A program made the translations under genes and the position numbers. A stretch of DNA of 64,000 nt from Oegoconia quadripuncta (taxonomy: Eukaryota; Arthropoda; Insecta; Lepidoptera; Autostichidae). This document shows positions 9,452 through 19,845 of this stretch, piece after piece. The notes beneath the pieces were generated by a model, which ran no database searches, was not told the origin of the DNA, and saw only the letters and a program-made list of their open reading frames with translations. The stretch lies in assembly GCA_949316235.1 (NCBI GenBank), contig OX438742.1, positions 37,082,853 to 37,146,852 of the forward strand, read 5' to 3'. Position 1 is the stretch's first letter; every line of letters begins with the position of its first letter.

Positions 9452-9693
9452 CGACCTGTTTGGTGTAGTGGTTGGAAACTCTGACAACTATACCAAAAGG
9501 CTGCGGGTTCGAATCCCGCTAGGGGTATATGTTTGTGTGATGAATACGGGCATGTGTACCCGAATTATGGATGTTTTCATTTATAATAAGTATTCATTAA
9601 AAAAAAAATGTATTTATGTAGTATATCAACCATCTAGTATCCACAACACAAGCCTATAGTTGCTTACTGTGGAACTAGATGGTGTTGTGTGTA
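9452..9693 (+). mobile_element. SINE A copy 1
   Basis: The tRNA-like head GACCTGTTTGGTGTAGTGG (box A region) and box B GGTTCGAATCC at 9506-9516 are followed by the SINE body with ACCCGAATTATGGATG and the tail GGAACTAGATGGTG. Four other long copies occur at 16744, 19459, 35357 and 48955. The body rules out a functional tRNA gene. Confidence 0.75.
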
Positions 9694-10020
9694 CTATGGT
9701 TACTAGATTTTGAAAAGGTTACATACATTGTAAACCACTTAATTTAGGTCTACTGGATCCTGTTGTTCTTCAATGGATAATATAGATAACTTTACGTGGG
9801 ATTTACTTTTGATGTTTTCAAATGTTTTTGTAACCTTTGCTTGAAGCCAATTTGTTTCGGGTTAGTTATTTATTATTTGTTATAAAGATAAACAAGGTTT
9901 AAGTTTAGCTTTCATCATATTGGCCTAAGGGTATTTTTGTAAGCAGATTGTAATGATAGGAAACGTAGGAATATTAATATGGCAAATGGATACCTATCGA
10001 CGATGGTGTTGGGTATTAAA
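9694..10020. other. Unique DNA
   Basis: Nothing recognised. Confidence 0.4.
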
Positions 10021-10209
10021 CCGGTGAGTTTTTCAACTGTTAGGAAAAAATTTGGACATATTATGTAAGTGAAATATCCCGCCAATCGCATATCAATCTC
10101 CGGCCCGTGCGTGTCGATGATGGTTTTGAAAAAAAAAACAATAATACCTATGCCATTTTCATTTCATTGATGTGCCCTATTTTTTCTTTATGGTATAAAA
10201 ATTCATCCG
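10021..10209. mobile_element. MITE L, short copy
   Basis: The left end CCGGTGAGTTTTTCAAC and the right end AAAATTCATCCG correspond to the termini of the 47724 copy. Internal CTCCGGCCCGTGCGTGTCGA is shared with the 2718 copy. Most of the interior is deleted. Confidence 0.5.
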
Positions 10210-10479
10210 TTATATATTTAAATGTTTAATATAAAATTTTGCTACGTGACCACAATGTAAATTTCACTATTGAGGTCCCTTAGCTGAATGTTGGATACTG
10301 CTTGAAAAACAGCACCGTGGTTCACTGCGGCACATGCTGAGGCTGTAAACACAGAGTACTATGAGTATACGGAAAGTTGTAACCCTTTTTCACTCTTGCG
10401 CACTGCAGTATTTATTTTAATTTTAAAATATCATATAGTACCTACTCGTGCGCATTTGCGGAAATAAATTCTTCTTCTT

Positions 10480-10660
10480 CCTCAAGTTGGCATACAGGAG
10501 CGGTTTATAACACTGACTGTCAGGTGGTCTGACACAAATCCATCAATTCGCACTGGACCCGCGTTATGGTTTATGGCCTATATCCTCTCCCAGTGAGAGG
10601 AGGCTGTGCCCCAATAATGGGGACGTGTAAAACTGTTGTTGATAATGATGGAGTTAATAA
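10480..10660 (+). mobile_element. SINE D-related copy
   Basis: The segment with CACTGGACCCGCG, CTCTCCCAGTGAGAGGAGGC and ATGGGGACGTGTAAA, followed by a GATAATGATGG tail, is the familiar lepidopteran 'cccactgggagagg' SINE 3' body. The tRNA head is missing or too diverged to see. Confidence 0.5.
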
Positions 10661-10974
10661 TAGATACTAATGGAATTTTTAGATATTTCAAGATTTTTGC
10701 CTGAGTACATAGATATATTGTTAACTCTATCTACAATTTTCTATTAACAGAGTTATTAACACAACACGAGAACATAACAGAGTTTATAGGAAGATGACGC
10801 TGTTACTACTATCCAGTAGAAGTTTTTAACTCACTTAGCGCACCTACACTTCCATTATACAAAATTAATTTTAAAGACGGGGCGTCGCTATATTCTGCTA
10901 CGAAATTTAAGCTCATTGAAATTTTGCAGGTTTTTTAACATTACATACATACATAAATACATTATATGGATTAT

Positions 10975-11245
10975 ACGGCTCACATTTTTACCGGTAGAGC
11001 TGCTGTGTGAAAGACATATATCTGTTTACATAAGTATAAATTGATTTTGATAAAACATGTCTAAGAACCACCACTTGAAATCCTGATTTGAAATAAAAAA
11101 CCTACGCTAATACCTAAGAGCTACGGAGCCACATGCAGACACACATACAGATACATACACACAACACACACACACACACATATTGCGGTCAAATTTATAT
11201 CACCCCTCTTTTTGTGTAGCGTACTAAAAGACAACGGCAAGCATG
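10975..11245 (-). repeat. Dispersed repeat I with a CA microsatellite
   Basis: Read on the minus strand it starts AAAAAGAGGGGTGATATAA like the copy at 22092-22258 and continues through a (TG)n run (CA at about 11158-11180) to CTCTACCGGTAAAAATGTGA. No coding capacity was seen. Confidence 0.45.
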
Positions 11246-11821
11246 TGTCCACACACACACAGTAGAGTGCCGTAGCCATTTTAAAGTACAAAGTTATTTT
11301 TTCAGTTGATTAATTTCTTTTTGTATAGAGATTCTACGAACAAACATCAAACTTCAAGCATTTATGTCAATGTAATCTATTGAAAATAATAATACGGTTT
11401 ACCTACCGTTAACTCCGAGGTATCGTTTAAGCTTTATCTGTCAATCAGTCTAAGCTGCTACCGCTTCCGAAAGGGAAGTCATCTGTCACCGTAATAAGCG
11501 GTACAAGAAACCGCTTTTGCAGACTTTACAAACTCAACTACATGTCATTATTCGTAAACTTCATACTTATCTGAGACAAGTGTGAATTGTGAATAATTTT
11601 AGCGATTTTAGAGACCTTAAGTTTAATTATTTTTATCTTACTTATTTTATTTGTTCTTTTAACAACAGCAACATTTTAAATCTTAAAATTTTAAACCAAG
11701 ACAACCTCCAAAAACTTTTTCGGCGACCTACATGATGACCCCTAAAAATGTTTTTCCGTGAGTAAAATGCCTGTAACATACGTACGAACCGACAGTCACA
11801 CAGACGGACATGTCGAAATTA

Positions 11822-12229
11822 TTAGGTCTTTACATATGAAATTGGAGATTTTTTTCTTCGTTAATCATATGTACTAACTCCTACGACTAATTTGTTTTTT
11901 ATTTGGAAAATAGAATATATTTTCAAGGTTTTACATGAAATATTTTTTAATGTCAGGGCTAAATCACATAATAAAAAAGACTTGAACACAGCTCTTTTCA
12001 TGTTGCTTACCTTTACATTTCTTAGATTCGATGAAACTTTTTATAAAGCGGTTACTTTTAAAAACTAACGCTGCCTATATTTAACTTAATGTTATTCGAT
12101 AATACACACAAAGTTTAGTTAAATTTGGATTCGCTATTCCCAAAAAAAAATACAAAAATGGTTATATGGAGAAAACATCTTTAATGAAATTCTTCATACA
12201 AAACGCTAATTTCATAGGTAAGGACCTAA
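11822..12229. mobile_element. MITE E copy 1, complete
   Basis: The 408-bp element begins TTAGGTCTTTACATATGAAA and ends TTTCATAGGTAAGGACCTAA, with TA at 11820-11821 and 12230-12231. The terminal repeats are about 25 bp, of mariner-type sequence. The interior (for example GCTGCCTATATTTAACTTAA) is shared with copies at 14910, 18536 and 21447. No open frame is present, so it is non-autonomous. Confidence 0.85.
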
Positions 12230-12231
12230 TA

Positions 12232-12609
12232 TAAGGGTTTCGTTTTTTACCTTTTGCCACGAAATCCTAATACAGTAGACGTACGCGTAATGTCAGATAT
12301 ACGTACTACCAATTAGTAATCTGTGGTACTACATACAGATACATAAAGTTTAATGAAAGACCATGCCCGCGCCGCACGTGGTAATGCTAGTTGCGATCCA
12401 GAGTAACTTCGCAGATACGATACCTACCATTCTCACAAGAATTTAGTTAATAGGGTTGATATCGCGACAAGTCATACTCGTAGCTTCAAACTTAATAGTG
12501 GTTTACGCTTAAGTGACGTGTTTGGAAAATTATAACCATTTCAAGGTTTGCAGAGGAAACCAACCGCTAGGTACAAAGTGAACAACAATGTTATTCGATG
12601 ACATGTTTG
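12232..12609. other. Unique DNA
   Basis: Nothing recognised. Confidence 0.4.
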
Positions 12610-12674
12610 TTGTAGCGTTCGGAGACACTGACTGCTAAGTCTAGAGGTCGCAGGTTCGAATCCCGGCGAGTGCA
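12610..12674 (+). mobile_element. tRNA-like SINE head
   Basis: Box B GGTTCGAATCC is at 12653-12663, preceded by a degenerate stem-loop region (CTGACTGCTAAGTCTAGAGG). It runs without a SINE body into reverse-transcriptase sequence, so it is either a truncated SINE or a tRNA-headed chimera. An acceptor stem could not be closed, arguing against a real tRNA gene. Confidence 0.45.
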
Positions 12675-12680
12675 TCACAA

Positions 12681-12850
12681 ACCTTCGATATGCCGATGAT
12701 ATCGTAATCATGACTGAGATCCTGGAGGACCTCGGCAAAATGCTGATGACCTCAATAGGGTCTCCACATTAAAATGAATATAGACAACACATAAACCATG
12801 GTGAATGCCCATATTGTACCCACCCCTCTGAAGATAAGGGTTATGGGAAG
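12681..12850 (+). pseudogene. LINE reverse transcriptase fragment (YADD)
   Basis: The frame reads LRYADDIVIMTEILEDLGKM, the catalytic motif of non-LTR retrotransposon reverse transcriptases (YADD at 12689-12700). A frameshift a few codons later is followed by diagnostic pieces (KMNID, VNAHIVPTPL) in another frame. The 5' part and the C-terminus are missing; a fragment of a similar element's C-terminus lies at 39967. Confidence 0.75.
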
Positions 12851-12892
12851 GGAAGACTCCCTTACAAAACAAATATATAAGCAGGTGTCGAA

Positions 12893-13100
12893 TTGTATCA
12901 GACCAGTGGCCACCTGACAGTCAGTATGTTTAAGTCGCCCCTGTAGGGCACCGACTTGTCTGACCGGTTGCCTATAATTGACACAACAGGGACCGACTAG
13001 GAAAACATCGTGTTGAAATGCCGCCAGTTTTCACCCATCCAAGGTCTGACCGTGCCAGATATTACTTAAAGTCGCCAATCGAAAACGAATAGCAAGTATT
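12893..13100 (-). mobile_element. SINE D-related fragment
   Basis: GGCCACCTGACAGTCAGT and GACCGACTAGGAAAACATCG, ending in CCAATCGAAAACGAATAGCA, are shared with 45213-45430 and, inverted, with 10505 and 50900. The element is heavily diverged. Confidence 0.4.
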
Positions 13101-13423
13101 TAGTTTCATATAAAATATATTATTTAAGACCAAATGATAAATGTTAGTAATATTTTGTCATAAAAGATTTTTTATTTCTACATAGACACATGATTTCATT
13201 TGTTGAATGTCAATTTAAATCTATTGGAAATAATAACAGGGCTTAAGCATTTCCTTGTCAGTCAGTTTGTCCTACTTAAAAGGTCTTTTAACTAACCTTT
13301 CTAATTAATGATGATTATTGATCTTCTCTATGGGAATGCAGAAGTTCGTCCACGATTTTTCAACCAGATTGGTTCTGGCCTCATATGATCGACGGGCTGG
13401 CGCGTACCTCACTCAGTGTCTTA

Positions 13424-13570
13424 GGCCCGTATTAATAAATCGTTCTTGAGATTGAGATCGCGTCTCGGTCTCAAGATCATTTTTTATGATACTGTTTTAA
13501 TATGCAACAGATTCTCAAGCGTCAACTTAAGGCCATGTCAATCTTGAGAACGGTTTATTAATAAGGGCCT
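13424..13570. mobile_element. MITE K copy 1
   Basis: The ends GGCCCGTATTAATAAA and TTTATTAATAAGGGCC are inverted repeats, with TTA on each side (13421-13423, 13571-13573). A TTA duplication suggests PIF/Harbinger mobilisation. Inner arms (TTGAGATTGAGA against TCAATCTTGAGAA) extend the complementarity. Length is about 147 bp. Confidence 0.65.
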
Positions 13571-13575
13571 TATAG

Positions 13576-13955
13576 TCTAGGTGTTCAGCGAGGTAACGCG
13601 GCAAGTGTGTTAGGGTCCATGCCCCAAACGGGAGGTCTGAATGATATGATCGTCCTTTAGTTTAGCTTTAGTTTGTATTAAAAAAACTTTATGTGTACCA
13701 TATTCATTGAATTCTTTTAATAAATTGTTACTACTTCATGTTGATTGACACTGGAATTGAATTAATTATGGAAAGAATTTATACAATTTCATGTCAGCTT
13801 TGGAGCAAATGTGTCTGTTTACAAAATCGATAACACACACATGGCAAGGTCGATAATGGGATTACTAGAAACCAATACGTAAAACACAAAGTAATATCCA
13901 ATTTCTAAGAACGCGATGATAGGTTCTAAATATATTCCGCTTTGTAGTCGATACG
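13576..13955. other. Unique DNA
   Basis: Nothing recognised. Confidence 0.35.
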
Positions 13956-13959
13956 AGTT

Positions 13960-14013
13960 TATATAAGTGGTATCAAGGGTTTATCACAATAACAGTAACG
14001 GCTATTTCTTAAG
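13960..14013 (+). promoter_or_regulatory. Candidate TATA promoter and tiny first exon
   Basis: TATATAAG at 13960-13967 is followed at the expected distance by an initiator-like TATCACAATAAC and, at 14013/14014, by the full donor AAG/GTAAGT. This is the layout of insect genes with a very short first exon. No ATG lies between, so a coding start would be in the next exon. No downstream exon was identified. Confidence 0.28.
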
Positions 14014-14541
14014 GTAAGTTAAGTACAGGCAGCATCATAATTATATCGATATATATTTAAGTATTTGATCTGTGTAACGTACTATGCACAAATTTTGCTG
14101 AAAGCCTGTAAATACACCAACAAACTAAATGGAGACAGCCGCATTGACACGTTCGAGTGTAAAAAGTGTAGTTGCTGCAACGTACTTATTAATTAGACTT
14201 TTAGCGCTATAATCGTATAACTTGAACGGTTGATACTTGTGGAAGCTTGTAATTGCGTTTACATATCTCTTGCTCTGTAAGTAGTCACTTACTTGCCTGA
14301 ATGTCGGGGTGTATGGATATCATTAATATGTTTCAAAACCTACCATGTAATGTTCGCATTACAGCATAGGTTTTGGAATTTGAAAAAGAACTGTCATACT
14401 CATACTACAAGAAGAATATTTTTAAGAAGTTAATTTTTTTTTCTCGTTATCGATTATTTACTCGAATCGAAATCGAGACAATTTATATTAGAATTTATGA
14501 AGATTTTATTTTAAATATCGAACTATTTGTTTCGCAGTCAC
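14014..14541. other. Unique AT-rich DNA
   Basis: Nothing recognised; a 68-codon frame at 14373-14579 is AT-driven and runs into a palindrome. Confidence 0.35.
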
Positions 14542-14549
14542 ATCGTATG

Positions 14550-14578
14550 CATGGACTTATTATTATAATAAGTCCATG
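14550..14578. repeat. 29-bp palindrome flanked by 8-bp direct repeats
   Basis: CATGGACTTATTAT, one central T and the exact reverse complement form a 29-bp palindrome. ATCGTATG is present immediately on both sides (14542-14549 and 14579-14586). The arrangement is that of a very small inverted-repeat insertion with an 8-bp target duplication, as made by hAT-type transposases. Confidence 0.8.
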
Positions 14579-14762
14579 ATCGTATGTTAGTTGAAATCGA
14601 TTTAAAAATCAAACTGGCCAGCACGATTTGACGCGCTTGCATGCCATAATTTTAATTAAATACACATGTTTCTCTTTAATAAATGTTCATAGAAACCTGC
14701 TTTCTTGTTTTTACTTACCTCACAATCGATATGTAAAGCAGAGTGTTTATCTCGGGTGTAAG

Positions 14763-14835
14763 CATCAATTGCATACTCGGGCTAATTAGCGCCCTCGCTG
14801 CGCTCGGGCGCCAAAAACCTCGTATGCAATTGATG
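14763..14835. repeat. 14-bp inverted repeat enclosing a GC hairpin
   Basis: CATCAATTGCATAC (14763-14776) pairs exactly with 14822-14835. Inside, GCGCCC (14789-14794) pairs with GGGCGC (14806-14811), giving a nested stem with high GC in AT-rich surroundings. Confidence 0.8.
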
Positions 14836-14909
14836 TCATACAGCCCTTGGTTAACAATCTACTATAAATTGTAAACAAATGGATTATACACATGATGATC
14901 AGAGACATA

Positions 14910-15313
14910 TTGAGTCTTTACCTATGAAATTGGAGTTTTTTTAATCAATATGTACCAATTCCTGCGATTTTCAAAGCTATATCCTAATTTGTTTTTTATT
15001 TGGAAAATGGAATATTATTTCATGGTTTCACATGAAATATTTTTTAATTTCTGGCCTAAATCACATAATAAAAAAAAATTTGAACAGAGCTCTTTTCATG
15101 TGCTTCCCATAATCATTTCTTAGATTCGCTGAAAATTTTATAAAGCGGTTATCTTTTAAAATTAACGCTGCCTATACTTAACTTAATGTTATCCGATAAT
15201 ACACACAAAGTTTAGTCAAATTTGGATTTGCCGTTCCCAAAAAAATCAAAAATGTTTGTATGGAGAAAACAGTCTTAATGAAATTCTTCATACAAAACGC
15301 CATTTTCATAGGT
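14910..15313. mobile_element. MITE E copy 2
   Basis: The left end TTGAGTCTTTACCTATGAAA follows TA at 14908-14909. The interior aligns with copy 1 throughout. The right end keeps TTTCATAGGT, but the outer GGACCTAA has been lost. Confidence 0.75.
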
Positions 15314-15542
15314 GATATGCGAGCACACTTTTACATTTTTACAAATTCCTTAGTAGATATGATTCAGGTCTATACAATATTTGTACGTTTTTATCATAAA
15401 TTCAAGCGATAGAAACTTATCAATAGCACCTAACAATGATGTCCTGGTGCGAAAATTGTCTCACTCTCAATAGGTAAAAATCCAAAGATAAGGATTTCCG
15501 ACGTTATTCTCAATTCACCGTACCTAACAGCTGATTATATCT

Positions 15543-15880
15543 AAGGCCCGTACTAATAAACCAATCTCAATACAAGTCTTGAGGCTGTATCACCCGAGAT
15601 GCGTCTTATGAAGTTGACGCTATCTCAAGCTCCGTGCTAATTTATAAACCAATCTTGAGGTTTACTCAGCTGAGATCACTTCTCAAGTATTCGCCTCTGC
15701 GGCGAATGAATGATAGTCTTGAGTTCCGTTTATTAATACGTGAAACTCTCAAGTGAGTACTGCTTGAGTAAGCACGCGCGTTTCAGGTCTTAAGTTAGGT
15801 TTATTCATCAACACATTTATTTGAGACGAGTCACAAGACTGTTCTCAATCTTGAGAATGGTTTATTAATACGGGCCTTAA
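15543..15880. mobile_element. MITE K copy 2, longer form
   Basis: The ends AAGGCCCGTACTAATAAACC and GGTTTATTAATACGGGCCTT are inverted repeats. Several internal CTCAAG/CTTGAG blocks repeat the subterminal motif (AATCTTGAG). The length is about 338 bp against about 150 bp for copy 1. The flanking target duplication is not clean here. Confidence 0.6.
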
Positions 15881-16715
15881 ACATGTAAACACGTTACCAG
15901 GACTTGTCGTCATTATACCACTTACTTATCAATTTGACTCCTTCAGTCCGATCAAAGATCTAACCTGATTTCCATCTTCGGATCACCAGCGAACTAGGAT
16001 GTTCATATTAAACTAAATGGATTACATATTAAAAAAAAAAACTATATTTATTATCAGGTGTGTTGTCGTTACCTATCGGGACCACTCCACCCAATCCAGA
16101 GTCTTCGTATCTTCATATTGTTAGAAATTGTTGGAGTTTTAGTGTGCAGTTTGATATAATCTAGAGAATAAAAATGTTCAGTACATTAGTACTGAATGGT
16201 ATATTTGTTGATTATGACATTTTTATCACATGAGGTGAATAATTGACAAATTAATTCTATTCTATATAGGTACGAGTGAACAAAATAACAAAACGTTTCT
16301 TTTACATATTGTGTCGATAAACGAAGATTTTGTGAATAGTGAACTTGTTTCCGAGATTTTCCTTCACGGAATTTCGTTTCCTCATCCTTGCCCCGATGTC
16401 AGCTTCAATTTGTTAACCTTCGCCTCGCACTACTTTTACCGAAGCCCCTTTTCAGACTCCATTATTGTCAAAGTAAACTCATTTTTGAAACCAAATCACG
16501 TACTCGTAGATATGTTGGCTTTTTGTAATAGTACGGGAAGAATGAGGTTGTTTTACTTTGTTATTTAAGGAATTTAAAAAGGGGGCTTAAAATGGTCATT
16601 AATTGCTTTGTGAGATATGGGTATTGATAACAATATAACACAAATAAAGCAAAATCTTAGCCATTTTTTATTTTGATTATTAAAATAATGAATTTCAGCT
16701 TATTTTAATAATTAA
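15881..16715. other. Unique DNA
   Basis: Nothing recognised. An 85-codon frame at 16311-16568 opens with GTG, lacks splice signals and matches no family I know. Confidence 0.35.
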
Positions 16716-16747
16716 TAGACATATAATAATAATAATAATAACATAAT
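16716..16747. repeat. ATA microsatellite
   Basis: Repeated ATA units (ATAATAATAATAATAATA) lie at the A-rich 3' end of the adjacent SINE A, probably grown from its tail. Confidence 0.7.
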
Positions 16748-17249
16748 AAATATCTTTGCACATACACACAGCGCCATCTAGTTCCACACTAAGCAACTAG
16801 GCTTGTATTATAGATACCAGATGGTTGATAAATTACACAAATACTTTTTTTTGTAAATAAATACACATATAAATGAAAAACATCCATAACTCGGGAACAC
16901 GTTGTCTGTATTCATTTTAAATTTTTTAAATAAATATTTCGGACACTTACACCAATCATCTAGTCCCAAACTAAGCAAAGCATGTACTATGGATACTGGA
17001 TAATGGATAAACATACATAAATATTTATATAAACATCCATGACTCAGGAATAAATGTTCATATTCATCACACAAACATTTACCCGTCGCGGGATTCGAAC
17101 CCGCAACCGTTGGTTTCGCTGATAGGATCACTATCCACTACACCAATCGATCGTCGACTCATCATACAAACATATGCCTCTAGCGGGATTCGAACCCGCG
17201 ACCTTTTGGTATAGCAGTAGAATTTCTAACCACTACACCAAACAGGTCA
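16744..17249 (-). mobile_element. SINE A copy 2, split by SINE B
   Basis: The 3' part (16744-16915) and the tRNA-like 5' part (17159-17249, box B complement GGATTCGAACC near 17187) belong to one SINE A. Between them lies a SINE B. The TCAT before and after the insert is the target duplication. Confidence 0.8.
16916..17158 (-). mobile_element. SINE B copy 1, nested
   Basis: The element carries its own tRNA-like head (GGGATTCGAACCCGCAACCG near 17091-17110 on the plus strand) and body (AATATTTCGGACACTTACAC). It lies inside SINE A in the same orientation. Other copies are at 50121, 52171, 54873 and a diverged one at 34203. Confidence 0.8.
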
Positions 17250-17802
17250 TCTGAATAGAATTGAATAATAGAATGAATTTATTTCTTAGAACCGTAAAGC
17301 CGTAGGGAACTGTAAAAGAATATTAATAGTGTGACTCACAACATTCGAGTATTGACCGTTGATGAATATAAGAACCCCAGGGACGGTACTTTCAAAAAAT
17401 CTGCGATCCACACGCCGATCTCCGATTCGATCCGATCGAAAACTGCTGCAAATCAGTTTTGAAAATACAGGTAAATAAAGGTTTATACCGGATTTTAGAA
17501 AAGGTTTCGTTCGAGCGCATCTGAAATGAGAGCACTACCTAACCCTCAGTAAACCGGATTTATCCAGACGGACAGTGCAGCGTCGGCGTCGTTTGATGTT
17601 TTAGTGATAAGTTGTCGGTAAGAGCGAAAGGCAACTAGTAAAAACCACTTAATTGGTTCAAAATCCATTTGGTTTCACTCCTTAAGAAAACCAGTTTTTA
17701 AAACCAACCAACCAGGGTCTGGTAAAATGTGTGAAACTTTATATTTGTGAATGAGATCTATGTACCACATTTAGAGCAAAATAAATGTATTTTGTATTTT
17801 TG
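17250..17802. other. Unique DNA
   Basis: Nothing recognised. The start (AATAGAATGAATTTATTTCT) resembles the reversed 3' end of a LINE, but too little is left to call. Confidence 0.35.
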
Positions 17803-18147
17803 TGCTTTTTTTTTATGCATAACGGGTTGGTACTTGACCTCAATCACACCTGATGTTAAGTGAAGCAGAATGTTAAGTGAGGTCGAAGGTGGAATCATAC
17901 TGACCCGGAAACCCCAACATATTTGGGGGACTGGCTATCTTATCTCTGACAACCGGAACACAATAATGCTATTGACATTGCTGCTTGGCGGCAGATTTAG
18001 ATAAGATGGTGGTAGCTAGCCAGGCGGACATTTAAAATGCCCTACCACCAACCAAACCGAGTACTTAAACATGTACCCCGCTGGGGATCGAACCCGCGAC
18101 CTCCGAATCGTAAACCCAATGTTGTTTACATTGAGCCACGGAGGCGG
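17803..18147 (-). mobile_element. SINE C copy 1, full length
   Basis: On the minus strand the head CCGCCTCCGTGGCTCAATGT (box A region) and box B GGTTCGATCCC lead into a body with GGTTTGGTTGGTGG, GATAAGATAGCCAG and CACCTGATG... ending at a T-rich tail. Copies are at 41671, 51441 and 57044, with fragments at 8333, 40888 and 52624. Confidence 0.8.
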
Positions 18148-18535
18148 TTTTTTTTTTGTAAAACATAAATAAAATTTATTCTTTGAACCGCACGCCATAA
18201 AAAATTAATTCAGTAAAGAAGCCCTGATGCATATGCAGGCCAAAGACTCAGTAGTGGGCATCTAAAGGTTGTTAATGTGATTTATTGCACGCCCCCGAGA
18301 ATTTACAGGACACAGAATATGATACTTATGATATAATTTACAGCAGCAATAGGTTATAGTGCAAATTGTCAACCACTTATTAACGTTACGATGTCACACA
18401 ATATATAATTATGTTTTGCATTTGGTGTAGCTGGGTCGGATTTATATTAAATTCACAGATTTGGCGGTCGTTCGGTCCAACGTGGGTTATATCAGTTCAT
18501 TAGTTACAATAGGAACATATTATTTTCGTATAATA

Positions 18536-19061
18536 TTAGGTCCTTACCTATGGAATTGGCGTTTTGTATGAAGAATTTCCAAGAAAAAGAAAGAAAAAAG
18601 AATGGCCTTTGTACATTTTATATACAATGCATATTTCTGTAACAATTTTGTGTACAATAAAGATATTAAGACATTAAGAATTTCATTAAGACTGTTTTCT
18701 CCATACAAACATTTTTGATTTTTTTTGAGAACGGCAAATCCAAATTTAGCTAAACTTTGTGTGTATTATCCAATAACATTAAGTTAAGTATAGGCAGCGT
18801 TAATTTTTAAAAGTAACCGCTTTATAAAAGTTTCAGCGAATCTAAGAAATGATTATGGGAAGCATATGAAAAGAGCTCTGTTCAAATTTTTTTTATTATG
18901 TGATTAGCCCAGAAATTAAAAAATTGTTCATGTGAAACCTTGAAATAATATTCCATTTTCCAAATAAAAAACAAATTTGGATATAGCTTTGAAAATCGCA
19001 GGAATTGGTACATATGATGAACGAAGCAAAAAAAACTTCAATTTCATAGGTAAACACCCAA
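18536..19061. mobile_element. MITE E copy 3 with an inserted 97-bp segment
   Basis: The element is flanked by TA (18534-18535, 19062-19063) and is in the opposite orientation to copy 1. At 18579-18683 it carries extra DNA bordered by the 8-bp direct repeat AAGAATTT (18571-18578 and 18676-18683). Confidence 0.85.
18579..18675 (+). mobile_element. Small insertion resembling a LINE 3' end
   Basis: The 97-bp insert ends in GTGTACAATAAAGATATTAA, the 3' end style of 5'-truncated CR1/Jockey LINEs, and is bracketed by an 8-bp target duplication. The first part is A/G-rich. Confidence 0.55.
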
Positions 19062-19253
19062 TAATATACGATTCGAATAGCTTGCCTGAGATAAATGATA
19101 TAGCAATGTTTCTTAGCGAATAAGTTGCTAATGCATTTCTTTATGGACAGTGACTTTTGGATTACTTCAGTGCACTACGATTTTTACGATGTTCTAAATA
19201 TATTGTTTCCTACAATCTTACCTGATGGAAAGTGGAGATGTGGTCGAAGATAA

Positions 19254-19440
19254 AGTCAAAGTCAAAGTACAATCATTTATTGTGAATCGCAGGTAGCATT
19301 TGGTCTTACAAAATCCTTAGAGCGCTTTGTTCCGCCGTAAAGCCATACAATATGACAACATTTTAGGAATTACAATTTACAAAAATTAACTTAATTTACT
19401 AATACAATTCTTTATGTCAAATAAATAACGCGCGCGATCT
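19254..19440 (-). repeat. LINE 3' end with GTCAAA tail
   Basis: The tail repeat (GTCAAA)n at 19254-19266 followed by ACAATCATTTATTGTG is the reversed 3' end of a CR1/Jockey-type LINE. No ORF is retained. Confidence 0.55.
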
Positions 19441-19458
19441 CAGTAAATATTGTATATA

Positions 19459-19712
19459 TATATCCTTGGACATACAATGTCATCTAGTTCCACTTTAAGT
19501 AAGTATAGGCTTGTGTTGTGGATACCAGATGGTTGATTATACTACATAAATACATTTTTTTTGTAAATAAATACTTATAAATGAAAACATCCATAACTAG
19601 GGTACACATGTCTGTATTCATCATACAAACATATGCCCCAAGCGGGATTCGAACCCGCGACCTTTTGGTGTAGTTGTCAGAATTTCTAACCACTACACCA
19701 AACAGGTCGTCG
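19459..19712 (-). mobile_element. SINE A copy 3
   Basis: A full-length copy with tail TATCCTTGGACATACAATGT at left and tRNA-like head (GCGGGATTCGAACCCGCGAC, CACTACACCAAACAGGTC) at right. Confidence 0.75.
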
Positions 19713-19759
19713 AATGCCTAGCCGCCCTGCTCTTGTAGATCTTAACCATGTAGAATTTA

Positions 19760-19845
19760 CAAAAAACAGAAACAGGGAACTCCACTTGGCCGTTCCCATT
19801 ATGAATGGAGAGCTAATCAGCTTAGTGCGAATGTTCGGTATCGCA
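19760..19845 (-). pseudogene. LINE reverse transcriptase C-terminal scrap
   Basis: The minus strand matches the segment ATTATGAATGGAGAG...CTTAGTGCGAAT.TTCGGTAT of the better copy at 60193-60438, which encodes a LINE C-terminus. Frames are broken. Confidence 0.55.

Noticed and set aside
9452..9520. tRNA gene
   Set aside because: Box A and box B are present but the sequence continues into a SINE body repeated at four other full-length loci; the same applies to the heads at 17187, 19640, 35560 and 49160.
12541..12738. 65-residue minus-strand protein
   Set aside because: It is antisense to a tRNA-like SINE head and the reverse-transcriptase fragment, with no motif of its own.
16808..17131. 107-residue minus-strand protein
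   Set aside because: It spans the nested SINE A/SINE B pair and is made of repeat sequence.
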